Part shown: positions 51,458 through 61,082 of the stretch, piece by piece
Position numbering within the stretch: the first letter of the stretch is position 1
How the letters are laid out: each line of letters opens with the position of its first letter
NCBI RefSeq assembly: GCF_028736115.1
Contig: NZ_CP117877.1
Coordinates: 2,604,001 to 2,668,000, forward strand
Direction of reading: 5' to 3'
Length of the DNA stretch: 64,000 bases
Origin: Mucilaginibacter sp. KACC 22063
Lineage (GTDB): Bacteria; Bacteroidota; Bacteroidia; Sphingobacteriales; Sphingobacteriaceae
Program-made: the position numbers and the translations under genes
Notes under the pieces: generated by a model
Told to the model about the DNA's origin: nothing
The model's database searches: none
The model's input: only the letters and a program-made list of their open reading frames with translations

Positions 51458-51487
51458 TTGTAAATATGGCATTTGCATTTATATTTG
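51458..51487 (+). promoter_or_regulatory. Promoter of the SGNH esterase gene
   Basis: TTG (51458-51460), 19 bases, then TATATTTG (51480-51487) gives an exact -33/-7 Bacteroidetes promoter. The ATG lies at 51504, leaving a leader of about 10 bases. Confidence 0.75.
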
Positions 51488-51503
51488 CGCAAAACTGACA
51501 CCT

Positions 51504-52577
51504 ATGAAAAAAATCACATTGTTATTACTGCTCGCCGGGCTTTGCTTAAAAGCTTTTACGCAAAACATAATAAAAGCTAATGATCCGCATATCCATTATA
51601 CGGGCCGCATACAGCAACAGGGTGATGCTGCAATTTTAAGCTGGTCGGGAAACTCGGCGAGTATAAACTTTACGGGGTCCGGCGTAAAAGCTTTATTAAA
51701 AGATGAGAGTGGCGAGAACTTTCTTAAAGTAATTATAGATGGTAAAGTATTGCCGGATATTACTGTTGACAGTATCCAGAAAACCTATACGCTGGCTTCA
51801 GGCCTAAAGAAAGGCAAACATCACCTGGAATTATTTAAACGCACAGAATGGGTATTTGGCAAAACCTGGCTTTACCAATTTATGCTTGATGAGGGCGGTC
51901 AGTTTTTAGAGGCCGATGCTGCTAAGAAACGTAAAATTGAATTTTATGGCAACTCCATTACCTGTGGCTATGCAGTATTAGATACTACCGGTAAAGACAG
52001 GGGAGATTCGCCTTATGAAGATTTCTGGCTGAGTTATGCCAACATCACTGCACGCCACTTTAATGCCGAGTACAGTTGTATTGCGCGTAGCGGAATAGGT
52101 GTTACCGTTAGCTGGTTTCCTCAAATTATGCCCGAAATGTGGGACAAGGTAATAGGGGAAGACACCACCGGCAAGTGGAATTTTAACCGGTTTACTCCAG
52201 ATGTAGTTGTTGTCAACTTATTTCAAAACGATTCGTGGATTGTAAAAAAGCCTCAAAACGAAGAATTTAAGAAACGTTTTGGTGATAAGCCTCCAACCGA
52301 AGAACAGTTGATCAATGCTTATGCTGATTTTATAAAAGGCATCCGGTTAAAATACCCAAACGCACAGATTATATGCGCTTTAGGCAGCATGGATGCTACT
52401 AAGGCCGGTTCGCCTTGGCCGGGCTATATTGATAAAGCGGTTGCCAATCTTCACGACAATAAAATCAAATCACATTTCTTTGCTTATAAAAACACTTCCG
52501 GCCACCCAGGTAAAGCCGAGCAGAAAGCAATGGCCGATGACCTGATCGATTACATTAACGGTAATATTAAATGGTAA
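51504..52577 (+). CDS. Secreted SGNH/GDSL esterase, carbohydrate esterase family 2-like
   Basis: This 357-residue protein has a signal peptide (LLLLLAGLCLKAFTQ), a jelly-roll CE2-type N-terminal domain (about 25-140) and an SGNH hydrolase domain (about 145-357). The catalytic serine is in EFYGNSITCGYA (block I) and VVVNLFQNDSW is block III. The final Asp/His lies around NTSGHPGKAEQKAMADDL. It would remove acetyl groups from plant polysaccharides such as xylan or glucomannan, fitting the secreted glycoside hydrolase at 4.5 kb. There is no T9SS domain. Confidence 0.9.
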   Translation: MKKITLLLLLAGLCLKAFTQNIIKANDPHIHYTGRIQQQGDAAILSWSGNSASINFTGSGVKALLKDESGENFLKVIIDGKVLPDITVDSIQKTYTLASGLKKGKHHLELFKRTEWVFGKTWLYQFMLDEGGQFLEADAAKKRKIEFYGNSITCGYAVLDTTGKDRGDSPYEDFWLSYANITARHFNAEYSCIARSGIGVTVSWFPQIMPEMWDKVIGEDTTGKWNFNRFTPDVVVVNLFQNDSWIVKKPQNEEFKKRFGDKPPTEEQLINAYADFIKGIRLKYPNAQIICALGSMDATKAGSPWPGYIDKAVANLHDNKIKSHFFAYKNTSGHPGKAEQKAMADDLIDYINGNIKW

Positions 52578-52620
52578 AAAAATTAAAACATTTTACCAAA
52601 TCCGTTATTTACTAATAGAT

Positions 52621-52657
52621 CACAAATTGTTTTGTGTTTCAAGTAATTATTTGAAAC
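52621..52657. repeat. Two adjacent small hairpins
   Basis: CACAAA/TTTGTG (52621-52636) and GTTTCAA/TTGAAAC (52636-52657) stand back to back in the 120-base gap after the esterase gene. There is no T run; the rest of the gap is AT-rich. Confidence 0.5.
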
Positions 52658-52699
52658 AGTTATTATTAAATCTGCAGTGGGTTATGATTTTTGATTTTG

Positions 52700-52984
52700 A
52701 TGCTTTTTAACGGTATGTCTCCTGCAGCTGAAGACCCATTAAATTTTTTATCCGGACGACTGAGCGGGATAAACAATTACCCGCATGATCTGATACAAAA
52801 TCTGCTGTATGAGATTGTACGGGTAAAAGAACTGATCAGGTATTACGAAGACATCCCTAACGGAGCAGGCCAGTTAGGCGCTTCAATACTTAACGAACTT
52901 GTTTCTGAAGCTTATCAATCACTCGTTAATTACGATACCGGCTTAATGAACAAATATTACGATCTTTTGCAGCAATGCGATTAA
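52700..52984 (+). CDS. Small helical hypothetical protein, about 94 residues
   Basis: This soluble protein is mainly helical (GINNYPHDLIQNLLYEIVRV, LGASILNELVSEAYQSLVNY) and has no signal, Cys cluster or known motif. A TTG at 52691 is in frame, but ATG at 52700 or 52715 is more likely; the difference does not affect the core. It is separately placed between the esterase gene and rpe. I recognise no family. Confidence 0.65.
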   Translation: MLFNGMSPAAEDPLNFLSGRLSGINNYPHDLIQNLLYEIVRVKELIRYYEDIPNGAGQLGASILNELVSEAYQSLVNYDTGLMNKYYDLLQQCD

Positions 52985-53090
52985 TACAGTTCATTGTTAA
53001 ATACATCAATATTTGCCTGCCGGATATAGTTAAAGGGATAAATCAACAATTGAACCACTTAACTAATCAACCATTATTTATATTTGAGCC

Positions 53091-53750
53091 ATGAACCATC
53101 TGATTGCTCCGTCTATACTTGCTGCTGATTTTGGCAACCTGCAGCGCGATATCGAAATGCTTAACAACAGCGAAGCAGACTGGATACATGTAGACATTAT
53201 GGACGGGATGTTTGTGCCTAACATATCTTTTGGTTTCCCGGTGATGAAAGCAGCGGCTAAACATGCCACTAAACCGCTTGATGTACATTTAATGATTGTT
53301 GATCCTGACCGCTATCTGAAACAATTTGCAGAGGCAGGGGCTTATGGCATAACTGTACATTATGAAGCATGCACGCATTTGCACCGCACGGTACAAAGCA
53401 TCAAAGAATTAGGATGTAAACCCGGTGTTGCCTTAAATCCGCATACGCCTGTTGCCCTGCTCGAAGATATTATTAGGGATATTGATCTGGTACTGATCAT
53501 GTCAGTGAATCCCGGCTTTGGAGGGCAGAAATTTATAGACAATACTTATAAAAAGCTGGCCGACCTTAAAGCACTTGCTGCACAAAGAAACCCAGCGTTA
53601 ATCATTGAAGTTGACGGGGGAGTAGATGTAACTAATGTTGATAAACTGGTTAATGCAGGTGCCACAGCCCTGGTTGCAGGCAGTTCGGTTTTTTCTGCAA
53701 ACAACCCTTCTGAGGCTATTAAGAGCCTAAAAAATCCAGTAAAAGCATAG
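53091..53750 (+). CDS. rpe: Ribulose-phosphate 3-epimerase
   Basis: This 219-residue TIM-barrel enzyme of the pentose phosphate pathway has APSILAADFGNL, VDIMDGMFVPNISFG (catalytic Asp and metal His nearby in DVHLMI), MSVNPGFGGQKFI and the second Asp in EVDGGV. The length is normal. It is a single gene, with 106 bases upstream lacking a clear promoter box. Confidence 0.96.
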   Translation: MNHLIAPSILAADFGNLQRDIEMLNNSEADWIHVDIMDGMFVPNISFGFPVMKAAAKHATKPLDVHLMIVDPDRYLKQFAEAGAYGITVHYEACTHLHRTVQSIKELGCKPGVALNPHTPVALLEDIIRDIDLVLIMSVNPGFGGQKFIDNTYKKLADLKALAAQRNPALIIEVDGGVDVTNVDKLVNAGATALVAGSSVFSANNPSEAIKSLKNPVKA

Positions 53751-53837
53751 ATTTTATAGCTTAAAACCAACCCTTTGCTAATGTTTTTATTCACAGTGGT
53801 TTAAAAATATGGCTGTGTTAATAAATCATTGACTTTT

Positions 53838-53870
53838 TTGCCAAAGTTATATTTCATTTAATTAATTTCG
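53838..53870 (+). promoter_or_regulatory. Candidate promoter of serC
   Basis: TTG (53838-53840), 22 bases, then TAATTTCG (53863-53870), one base off TAnnTTTG. It lies 43 bases before the serC ATG. The same -7 variant appears at 10221-10228. Confidence 0.4.
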
Positions 53871-53912
53871 GGGCGGCTACTCAATCAAATTAATAGCCCA
53901 AATCCAATTAAT

Positions 53913-54980
53913 ATGAAACATAATTTTGGTGCCGGACCAGGCATTTTACCACATGAGGTAATGAAGCAAGCTGCACAGGCAGTGGTTGATTTTAACGGAA
54001 TAGGTTTATCCATTCTTGAGATATCGCACCGCTCGGCAGAGTTTGAGGCAGTACTTGATGAAGCTGTTAGGTTGGTAAAAGAGCTTTTAAACGTTCCGGA
54101 AGGTTACTCCGTTCTATTTTTACAGGGTGGGGCAAGCACTCAGTTTGCTATGGTTCCGTACAACCTGTTACCGCAAAATGGCAAAGCTGCATATCTGGAG
54201 TCGGGTGTGTGGGCAAATAAAGCATTAAAGGAAGCTAAATATTTTGGTGAGGTTGAAGTTGTTGCTACTGCTAAAGAAAGCAACTTTACTTATATCCCTA
54301 AAGATTTTACTATCCCTGCTGATGCTGCTTACTTTCATATTACATCAAACAACACCATTTATGGTACACAGTTGAAGCAGTTCTTCCCTTCGCCGGTACC
54401 GGTTGTTTGTGATATGTCTTCAGATATTTTCAGTCGCCCTGTTAACGTTGCCGATTTTGGCTTGATATACGCTGGTGCACAAAAAAATATGGGCCCTGCC
54501 GGTACTACTTTAGTAATCGTAAAAGACGATATATTAGGGAAAGCCGACCGCAAGATACCTGCTATGTTTAACTATCAAACACAGATAGAAGGCGGCTCTA
54601 TGTACAATACCCCACCGGTATTTGCTATCTATGTATCTATGCTTACGCTGCGCTGGTTAAAAGCCAAAGGTGGTGTTGCAGCCATCAACGAAGAGAACGA
54701 AGCAAAAGCTGCTGCGTTGTACGAAGAGATTGACCGCAACCCATTATTTAAAGGTGTTTGTGCTAAAGAAGACCGCTCAAGCATGAATGTATGCTTTGTA
54801 GTTGAAAATCCAGAGCATGAAAAAGCGTTTTTAAAACTGTGCGATGAAAAAGAAATCGTAGGTGTTAAAGGCCACAGAAGCGTAGGTGGTTTCCGTGCTT
54901 CTATCTATAACGCATTGCCAATTACCAGTGTGCATGTGTTAATTGATGCCATGCAGGAATTTGCAGAGAAAAATAAATAG
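53913..54980 (+). CDS. serC: Phosphoserine aminotransferase
   Basis: This 355-residue PLP aminotransferase makes phosphoserine, and phosphohydroxythreonine for vitamin B6. It starts [14 protein letters not shown], has FLQGGAST, the PLP lysine in [10 protein letters not shown] and the C-terminal [15 protein letters not shown]. Class and length are standard. It is followed 90 bases later by the serA-like gene, with an inverted repeat (54990-55049) between them. Confidence 0.96.
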   Translation: MKHNFGAGPGILPHEVMKQAAQAVVDFNGIGLSILEISHRSAEFEAVLDEAVRLVKELLNVPEGYSVLFLQGGASTQFAMVPYNLLPQNGKAAYLESGVWANKALKEAKYFGEVEVVATAKESNFTYIPKDFTIPADAAYFHITSNNTIYGTQLKQFFPSPVPVVCDMSSDIFSRPVNVADFGLIYAGAQKNMGPAGTTLVIVKDDILGKADRKIPAMFNYQTQIEGGSMYNTPPVFAIYVSMLTLRWLKAKGGVAAINEENEAKAAALYEEIDRNPLFKGVCAKEDRSSMNVCFVVENPEHEKAFLKLCDEKEIVGVKGHRSVGGFRASIYNALPITSVHVLIDAMQEFAEKNK

Positions 54981-54989
54981 TAACGCTCA

Positions 54990-55049
54990 CATTAGTTCAG
55001 TGGTGCAATTGTTCATTAGTAATAAGCGAACAAAACCAATGAACTAATG
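54990..55049. repeat. Inverted repeat between serC and serA
   Basis: CATTAGTTCAGTGG (54990-55003) and CCAATGAACTAATG (55036-55049) are complementary except at one position. An extra direct copy of GTTCATTAGT (55011-55020) lies in the loop. It might attenuate read-through in the serC-serA transcript, or be a dispersed repeat. Confidence 0.7.
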
Positions 55050-55070
55050 ATACTAACGAATAGAAATATC

Positions 55071-56021
55071 ATGATTAAAATATTAGCTAATGACGGTATC
55101 GACCCAATTGGTAAAAAACTGCTTGAAGAAGCAGGTTTTACCGTTGATACCCAAACCGTTCCTCAAGATGAATTGTCGACCAGACTACAGGATTATGATG
55201 TAATAACTGTGCGTAGTGCAACCAAGGTACGTAAAGCATTAATTGATGCTGTGCCAAACTTAAAAGCAATTGGCCGCGGCGGTGTAGGCGTTGATAATAT
55301 CGATGTGGAATATGCCAAAGAAAAAGGCATCCCTACCTATAATACACCTGCTTCATCATCATTATCTGTTGCTGAACTTGTTTTCGCGCACCTGTTTACC
55401 GGTTCTCGCTTTTTACAAGATAGCAATCGCAAAATGCCGGTTGAGGGAGCCACTAAATTTAACGACCTGAAAAAGTCTTATGCAAAAGGTGTTGAACTGC
55501 GGGGTAAAACAATAGGTATTATAGGCTTTGGCCGTATTGGCCGCGAAGTTGCCAAACTTGCTTTAGGTTTGGGCATGCGTGTATTGGCTTATGATCTGTA
55601 TCCTTTCACTCCGGAAATCGAAGTGACTGTAGGACTTTCTACAGTTGTTAAAGTAGCTGTTGAAACCGCATCTGTAGAAACTATTATAGCCGAAAGCGAT
55701 TTTGTAACACTGCACACGCCATTTATTGATAAGCCGCTACTTGATGCTGAGGCTTTCGGTAAAATGAAAAAAGGAGTAGGGGTAATTAACTGCTCTCGTG
55801 GTGGTTTAGTGGACGAGTTGGCACTTATTGATGCATTAAACAGCGGGCAGGTTGCTTTTGCTGGATTGGATGTTTTTGATAACGAACCAACTCCACGTGC
55901 TGAAATTTTAACACATCCTAAAATATCATTAACGCCACACATCGGTGCTTCTACCAACGAAGCACAAGAACGTATTGGCGTTGAACTGGCTACCTTGATT
56001 ATTAATCATTTTAAGAAATAG
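55071..56021 (+). CDS. serA: D-3-phosphoglycerate dehydrogenase-like D-2-hydroxyacid dehydrogenase
   Basis: This protein of about 316 residues has the two-domain 2-hydroxyacid dehydrogenase fold: NAD-binding [47 protein letters not shown] and [15 protein letters not shown] with the catalytic His. It lacks the C-terminal ACT domain of long SerA forms, so feedback control by serine is probably absent. Its place after serC supports a role in serine synthesis. ATG at 55071 fits better than 55047. Confidence 0.93.
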   Translation: MIKILANDGIDPIGKKLLEEAGFTVDTQTVPQDELSTRLQDYDVITVRSATKVRKALIDAVPNLKAIGRGGVGVDNIDVEYAKEKGIPTYNTPASSSLSVAELVFAHLFTGSRFLQDSNRKMPVEGATKFNDLKKSYAKGVELRGKTIGIIGFGRIGREVAKLALGLGMRVLAYDLYPFTPEIEVTVGLSTVVKVAVETASVETIIAESDFVTLHTPFIDKPLLDAEAFGKMKKGVGVINCSRGGLVDELALIDALNSGQVAFAGLDVFDNEPTPRAEILTHPKISLTPHIGASTNEAQERIGVELATLIINHFKK

Positions 56022-56035
56022 TCAGAAACGTCTGT

Positions 56036-56074
56036 AAACAACAACGGCTTCCTTATAGGAAGCCGTTGTTGTTT
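56036..56074 (+). terminator. Strong terminator after serA
   Basis: A perfect 17-bp stem (56036-56052 with 56058-56074) around TTATA is followed by a short T-rich end. Confidence 0.92.
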
Positions 56075-56106
56075 TATGCTTTATCATCATGTAAGCGCAT
56101 GTCTGG

Positions 56107-56268
56107 GATTGCTTCTCCGCCATACGGCGTATCGCAATGACGCATGTAATAGAGGATTTAGGTGGGGCTACTAATCCGTGTCATTATTCATTATGCTTAT
56201 GTCATTTTGACGAAAGGAGAAATCTTTAACTAAGTGAATCATTAGATATCTCACTTCTTTCGATATAA
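56107..56268. repeat. Intergenic repeat cluster
   Basis: Two repeat types share this convergent gap. One is a GATTGCTTC...GCAATGACG element (56107-56142) with an inner CGCC/GGCG hairpin. The other is an inverted pair, TGTCATTTTGACGAAAGG (from 56200) and its reversed relative (about 56244-56268). Similar motifs occur at 16001-16208. They look like dispersed Bacteroidetes intergenic repeats. Nothing else is seen in 56075-56287. Confidence 0.6.
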
Positions 56269-56287
56269 CAAACCAAAGAACTAATTT

Positions 56288-57685
56288 TTACAACTCATAA
56301 GCCAATCCCTTTTCAGGGATGGTTACGTTATAACCCTCGTCCGCTACTGCCTGTGAAAATGCCTCCATACTTTCGGGGTCGCCATGCACCAGAAAAACAT
56401 TTCTTAGTGATGCCTTATCCTGTTGCTTAACATTTAACAATAAATCCTCGTGATCGCCATGGGCACTGAACAAGTCTGTCTGTTTGATGGTTGCATAAAC
56501 TGCCAGTTCGCGGTCCTTGATATGCACAACAGGGTCGCCTCGCAGTAAACGATAGCCTAATGTACCTTTGGCGCAATAGCCAATAAACAGAATAGTACAG
56601 TAATAATTCTGGATGTTATAAAACAGGTGATCCTGTATACGGCCACCTTCCAGCATACCTGCAGATGATATGATAATGCAAGGCTCCCAATAATTTGAAA
56701 CCTGCCTGCTATCCTTCAGGCTTTCAACGTAAGTAAGGTTATCGAATTCAAATTCGTCACCCTGTGTTTGATAAAAGCTTTGCGCTTCCTCGTTAAGCAA
56801 GCTATGGTGCTTTCGGAAAGTATTAGTTGACCTTGCAGCCAGCGGACTATCTACAAACACCTTTACTCGCGGTAATTTACCACTGCTAAACAATTTGTTA
56901 AGCGAGAATACTAATGCCTGTGTACGGCCAATGCTAAATGCAGGAATGATTAAGCGGCCCTGTTCTTTGATACAAGCCTTCTCAATAGTCTCTGTTAAAA
57001 CCTCTTCAATGGTTTTTTCTTTGGTATGGAAGCGGCCACCATAGGTTGACTCTGTTACCAGGTAATCTACTTTAGGCAGCTGTTGCGGATCGTTTAACAC
57101 CGGATAGTTTTTACGGCCAATATCTCCTGTAAAAGCAATTGTCTTTTCTTCTCCGTTATCATTGATCTTTAATATCGCCGCAGCAGCACCCAACAGGTGA
57201 CCTACAGGAACAAATGTTAGCTCAATGTTGTCATTGATTTGAAAAGACCTATTAAAGCCGATGGTAATAAAACGCTCGGCTGTATCAATCACATGTTTTT
57301 GCAGATATAGTGGTTGGCTGTTACCGCCATGATGGTGGCGCCCACGCCTGTGCTTGCGGTTTTTATGTGCCTTATGCTGAAAAATACTTACAGAATCCAT
57401 CAACAGTAACTCCGTAAGTTCAGCTGTAGGCGGGGTACACAAAATTTGTCCGCCAAATCCCATACGTACAAGCGTAGGCAAATTACCGGAGTGATCTATA
57501 TGTGCATGGGTTAAAATAACTACATTAATCTCTGCCGGATTGAAAGGAAATTCTTCGTTCTCCTGCAAACTACGGCCTTTCTCATAATCAAGGCCACAGT
57601 CGATTAATATTTTATATCCGGAAACCTCGAGCAAATGCATGCTTCCCGTAACCTGTCGGGCTGCCCCGTGTATCGTTAGTTTCAT
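56288..57685 (-). CDS. Metallo-beta-lactamase/beta-CASP RNA-processing-type hydrolase
   Basis: This 465-residue protein has the zinc motif HAHIDHSG, a beta-CASP domain in the middle and the RMMBL end with FSAHGDHEDLL. The GGRIQDHLFYNI and FIGYCAKGTLG motifs match archaeal-like CPSF/YSH1-type proteins. It is probably an RNA endo- or exonuclease. A His-rich stretch (HKNRKHRRGRHHHGGN, about 105-120) is an unusual insert in the lactamase domain. It is separated from the ABC exporter by 92 bases. Confidence 0.92.
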   Translation of the reverse strand: MKLTIHGAARQVTGSMHLLEVSGYKILIDCGLDYEKGRSLQENEEFPFNPAEINVVILTHAHIDHSGNLPTLVRMGFGGQILCTPPTAELTELLLMDSVSIFQHKAHKNRKHRRGRHHHGGNSQPLYLQKHVIDTAERFITIGFNRSFQINDNIELTFVPVGHLLGAAAAILKINDNGEEKTIAFTGDIGRKNYPVLNDPQQLPKVDYLVTESTYGGRFHTKEKTIEEVLTETIEKACIKEQGRLIIPAFSIGRTQALVFSLNKLFSSGKLPRVKVFVDSPLAARSTNTFRKHHSLLNEEAQSFYQTQGDEFEFDNLTYVESLKDSRQVSNYWEPCIIISSAGMLEGGRIQDHLFYNIQNYYCTILFIGYCAKGTLGYRLLRGDPVVHIKDRELAVYATIKQTDLFSAHGDHEDLLLNVKQQDKASLRNVFLVHGDPESMEAFSQAVADEGYNVTIPEKGLAYEL

Positions 57686-57777
57686 TTATTAAAAATTCGT
57701 TTGCTCCTAATTCAGCGAAACATCAGTAATATATACATTATTTAAGTATAACTAATGCCTGCGGAGTCAGTAAGCTT

Positions 57778-59616
57778 TTAAGAAATATCAAATTGCAACT
57801 GGCTTAAATGCCTGTACAATCCGTTCTCGTTTCCGATAAGTTCTTCGTGGCTGCCACATTCTGTAATAACACCCTTATCTAAAACAATGATTTTGTCTGC
57901 CTCGCGAATAGTTGACAAACGGTGTGCAATGATGATTGAAGTACGGTCTTTCATCAGTTCTTCAAGCGCCTCTTGAACTAAACGCTCGGACTCGGAGTCT
58001 AATGAAGATGTAGCTTCATCAAGTATCAGGATAGAAGGATTTTTCAGTAAAGCACGTGCTATGGCAATACGCTGCCGCTGACCACCAGACAGTTTAACGC
58101 CACGTTCGCCAACCATCGTATCATACCCTTCCGGAAAGTTAGTGATAAATTGGTGTGCGTTAGCACGTTGAGCTGCTTCGATCACCTGCTCTTTTGTTGC
58201 GCCTAACTTTCCGTAAGTAATATTTTCTAATATAGAACCGCCAAACAACAATACGTCCTGCGGTACTATAGCTACCTGGTTACGGATATCCGTCAAAGCA
58301 AAACTGTCGGATGTTTTACCATCAAAAGATATCGTTCCGGTTTGCGGGCGGTAGAACTGCAAAATAAGTGATGCCATGGTTGATTTGCCCGAGCCACTTG
58401 GGCCTACAATGGCAATCTTTTGTCCGGCAGTTGCAGTAAACGTAACATCCTTTAAAACCGTTATCTCCGGACGGGAAGGGTAGAAGAAAGTAACGTTATT
58501 AAAACCGATATTTCCGTTAAGCACTTGTCTTACTTCATTTTCGGCGGCATTGATAGAAACATCCTCGCCAGGTTCGCTTAAAATCTCTATAACACGCTCG
58601 CTTGCGCCTACAGCCTTTTGAATATTAGCCCACAAATCTGGCAGGCTACCCATGGCCGCGCTGATAAAGGCTGCATAAACAATAAAGGTTGTCAGCTTAC
58701 CGAAAGTAAAGCCATGATCGTGTATTGACACCAGATATGATCCATACCATATCTCGCCGAATATAGCCCCGAACAAACAAAATACAATAAAGGCACCAAA
58801 CATACCGCGGTACTTAGAACCTTTAATGGCCAGGTCAACCACGGCACGCAGGTTACGGTCATATCGGGCGGCTTCATAAGCTTCATTTACAAAAGCCTTT
58901 ACGTTGGCAATGCCTTGTAACGTTTCTTCCACTATGGTGTTTGAATCGGCCAACTTATCCTGTGCCTGGCGTGATAGCTTTCGGATGAACTTTCCGAAAA
59001 AGATGGCAAACGCTATCATAAACGGCAGCACCACCAACAAGGCAAGCGTTAGCTTAATTGAAACTACCATCAATAAAATAGTACCGCCCACAAGCATTAT
59101 AGATTGTCTTATTACTTCGGCAGTGGTAGTTGTTAGGGTATCCTGTATCTGCGATAGATCGGCAGAGATACGGCTGTTTAATTCACCAACCCTGCGGTTG
59201 GAGAAGAAATTCATAGGAAGGGTAATCAGCCTAAAGTAAGTATCGCGCCTGATATCTGCCAATGATTTTTCCGCCACCTGTACAAACCATGTAATACGGA
59301 AGTAGGAAACAAAAGCCTGTATAAAAAGCACAACCAGTGCAATTTCGCCTATGGTAGTTAAGTTAGCCGGTATAAAGCTATAACGCTGTTTCCCCTGTGC
59401 TGCATCAATCAATGCACCGAAAAACCCCGGAAATGCCAACCCCGTTAAGCTTGATAATATCAGGAATATTAAGCCGCCAATAAATTTTCCACGGTAAGGT
59501 TTTATATAGCTTAAAAGCTTGCCAATGTTCTGCAGGCTTTGCTTATTTATTTTTGCTTTAGGTAATTCTTTTTCTGCAGCGTTACCGCTGTTCAATCTTG
59601 CTCTCGCCATCTTCAA
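57778..59616 (-). CDS. ABC exporter, fused ATPase and permease (MsbA-like)
   Basis: This 612-residue half transporter has six N-terminal helices (about 40-330), then an ATPase with Walker A GPSGSGKST, signature LSGGQRQR, Walker B ILILDEATSS and the H-loop (IAHRLST). It would export lipids or hydrophobic compounds as a homodimer. The tail ends soon after the ATPase. The 14-base gap to the upstream coiled-coil gene indicates one transcript. The substrate is not evident. Confidence 0.94.
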   Translation of the reverse strand: MKMARARLNSGNAAEKELPKAKINKQSLQNIGKLLSYIKPYRGKFIGGLIFLILSSLTGLAFPGFFGALIDAAQGKQRYSFIPANLTTIGEIALVVLFIQAFVSYFRITWFVQVAEKSLADIRRDTYFRLITLPMNFFSNRRVGELNSRISADLSQIQDTLTTTTAEVIRQSIMLVGGTILLMVVSIKLTLALLVVLPFMIAFAIFFGKFIRKLSRQAQDKLADSNTIVEETLQGIANVKAFVNEAYEAARYDRNLRAVVDLAIKGSKYRGMFGAFIVFCLFGAIFGEIWYGSYLVSIHDHGFTFGKLTTFIVYAAFISAAMGSLPDLWANIQKAVGASERVIEILSEPGEDVSINAAENEVRQVLNGNIGFNNVTFFYPSRPEITVLKDVTFTATAGQKIAIVGPSGSGKSTMASLILQFYRPQTGTISFDGKTSDSFALTDIRNQVAIVPQDVLLFGGSILENITYGKLGATKEQVIEAAQRANAHQFITNFPEGYDTMVGERGVKLSGGQRQRIAIARALLKNPSILILDEATSSLDSESERLVQEALEELMKDRTSIIIAHRLSTIREADKIIVLDKGVITECGSHEELIGNENGLYRHLSQLQFDIS

Positions 59617-59630
59617 TCAAATGTGCGAAA

Positions 59631-60197
59631 TTAAGCTTTAATCCGGCGTTTACTCATTAAAATCAATAAAATTGACGATACCATGAGAACAATAACCACA
59701 CCCAGCCACAGATGTGCCTTATCAACCGAATGCTGCTGCTGTTTTAGCTGCTTGCTCAGCTTTTCATTGGCATCCCGCAGGTGATTAATGGTGTTCATAT
59801 AAGCTAACGTATTATCCTGCGTTTGCCTGGCCTGATATTGATTAGCCTGTTGTTCAAATTTTTGCGATTCAAGCTTTGCTGCCTGAGATTGTAGCTGGCT
59901 GGTACGGAACTTCAGTAAAAGCTTAATCTGATCCAGCATGGCATTATCCGTATTTACGATATCCATTAATATCGTATTCGAATTTTTGATATCTTTTTTG
60001 GTTTGCATCCCAAATATCCCGGTATGCTTGCTTAAGCTTGATTGATAATCATCAAATTTCACCGCACGCTGTACCAGCATATCATTAATTTTCTTTCGCT
60101 GGTTTTCGTACGCTAAAGAATCTGCATTGATCGTTTTTTGAGCGAAGGAATTCTGGATAAGCAGGGCGCTTATCGCTAACATCAATAATTTTTTCAT
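59631..60197 (-). CDS. Secreted coiled-coil protein with C-terminal membrane anchor
   Basis: This 188-residue protein has a signal peptide (LLMLAISALLIQNSFAQ), a long Gln-rich coiled coil (about 60-155, e.g. AKLESQKFEQQANQYQARQ) and one C-terminal transmembrane helix (VVIVLMVSSILLIL) ending in KRRIKA. It is therefore a periplasm-facing protein anchored at the inner membrane. No family is recognised. It lies between the SAM-hydrolase gene (6 bases away) and the ABC exporter and is probably co-transcribed with both. Confidence 0.8.
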   Translation of the reverse strand: MKKLLMLAISALLIQNSFAQKTINADSLAYENQRKKINDMLVQRAVKFDDYQSSLSKHTGIFGMQTKKDIKNSNTILMDIVNTDNAMLDQIKLLLKFRTSQLQSQAAKLESQKFEQQANQYQARQTQDNTLAYMNTINHLRDANEKLSKQLKQQQHSVDKAHLWLGVVIVLMVSSILLILMSKRRIKA

Positions 60198-60203
60198 AGG
60201 CTT

Positions 60204-60980
60204 TTATTCAAAGTCAATGATTACGCTGTCACCTAAGTTTAAACCTAACAAGCCACTTGCATTACCTTTATTAATGGCTATTTCAAGGTGATCACTGATA
60301 CCGAAAAGGCATAGTTTTTCGCCTTCGGGCACTTCGTTATAGTGCCAGCTTAAATTGGTGATGGTTTCGTTACGTTTAAAATATAACGTAAACCTGCGCC
60401 CATGTTGTACTTTGTTAAAGAGGTCTTTGGTGATGTTGGTGATCACATTCTGGAAAGAATCGATATAGATCACCATGCCTTTTATCAGGTTACGTTCAAT
60501 TACCGGCTGCAGGTTCATTTTCTTTTCGATACCAGTAATTGGCAAACCGATCTGATTTAGTTTTCCGCCTTTAGCTAAATGACAAGCTGCCTTTACAAAG
60601 ATATCTGCCAAAGGGAAGTGCAGGAATTTAAGATCCTGCATAATATTGATCTCAACCACTTCATCAGGGTCGTCATCAAACATCAGCGAGAATATGCCAT
60701 TATCTGCACCAACAAAGCAATGTCCTTTATAACTTAAAGCCAGGTAACGGGTGTGCGTATTAAAAACGGTATCGATACCAATAAGGTGTACAGTACCTTT
60801 TGGAAAATAATGATAACTATTTTTTAAAATGAACGCGGCTTGTTGTACATTGAAGGCAGCAACGCTATGGGTAATATCAACAATACTTACGGCTGGCAAC
60901 AAACTTAATATACTGCCTTTAAGAGCAGCCTGGTAGATATCTTTATCGCCCAGATCAGTTGTTAATGTTATTATTGCCAC
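60204..60980 (-). CDS. SAM hydroxide adenosyltransferase family protein (DUF62)
   Basis: This enzyme of about 258 residues hydrolyses S-adenosylmethionine to adenosine and methionine (family of fluorinase/chlorinase relatives). Visible motifs are ITLTTDLGDKDIYQAALKG, VGADNGIFSL and IDSFQNVITNI. The open frame runs to 61031, but the family N-terminus begins at VAIITLTTDLG, so GTG at 60980 is taken as the start. The fluorinase-specific extra loop is not apparent. It is the first gene of a possible operon with the coiled-coil and ABC genes. Confidence 0.88.
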   Translation of the reverse strand: MAIITLTTDLGDKDIYQAALKGSILSLLPAVSIVDITHSVAAFNVQQAAFILKNSYHYFPKGTVHLIGIDTVFNTHTRYLALSYKGHCFVGADNGIFSLMFDDDPDEVVEINIMQDLKFLHFPLADIFVKAACHLAKGGKLNQIGLPITGIEKKMNLQPVIERNLIKGMVIYIDSFQNVITNITKDLFNKVQHGRRFTLYFKRNETITNLSWHYNEVPEGEKLCLFGISDHLEIAINKGNASGLLGLNLGDSVIIDFE

Positions 60981-61082
60981 TACTTTTTTAAATATTATTG
61001 TTAATCTTGTGCAAGCGATTACACGGTGCAAATATTAAATTTTTTAACCAATAAATATCGTTAACTATAAAATCAGTTAGTA

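Noticed and set aside
60204..60980. Fluorinase or chlorinase for halometabolite synthesis
   Set aside because: The extra loop of true halogenases is not evident and no halometabolite genes are near; a SAM hydrolase is the simpler call.
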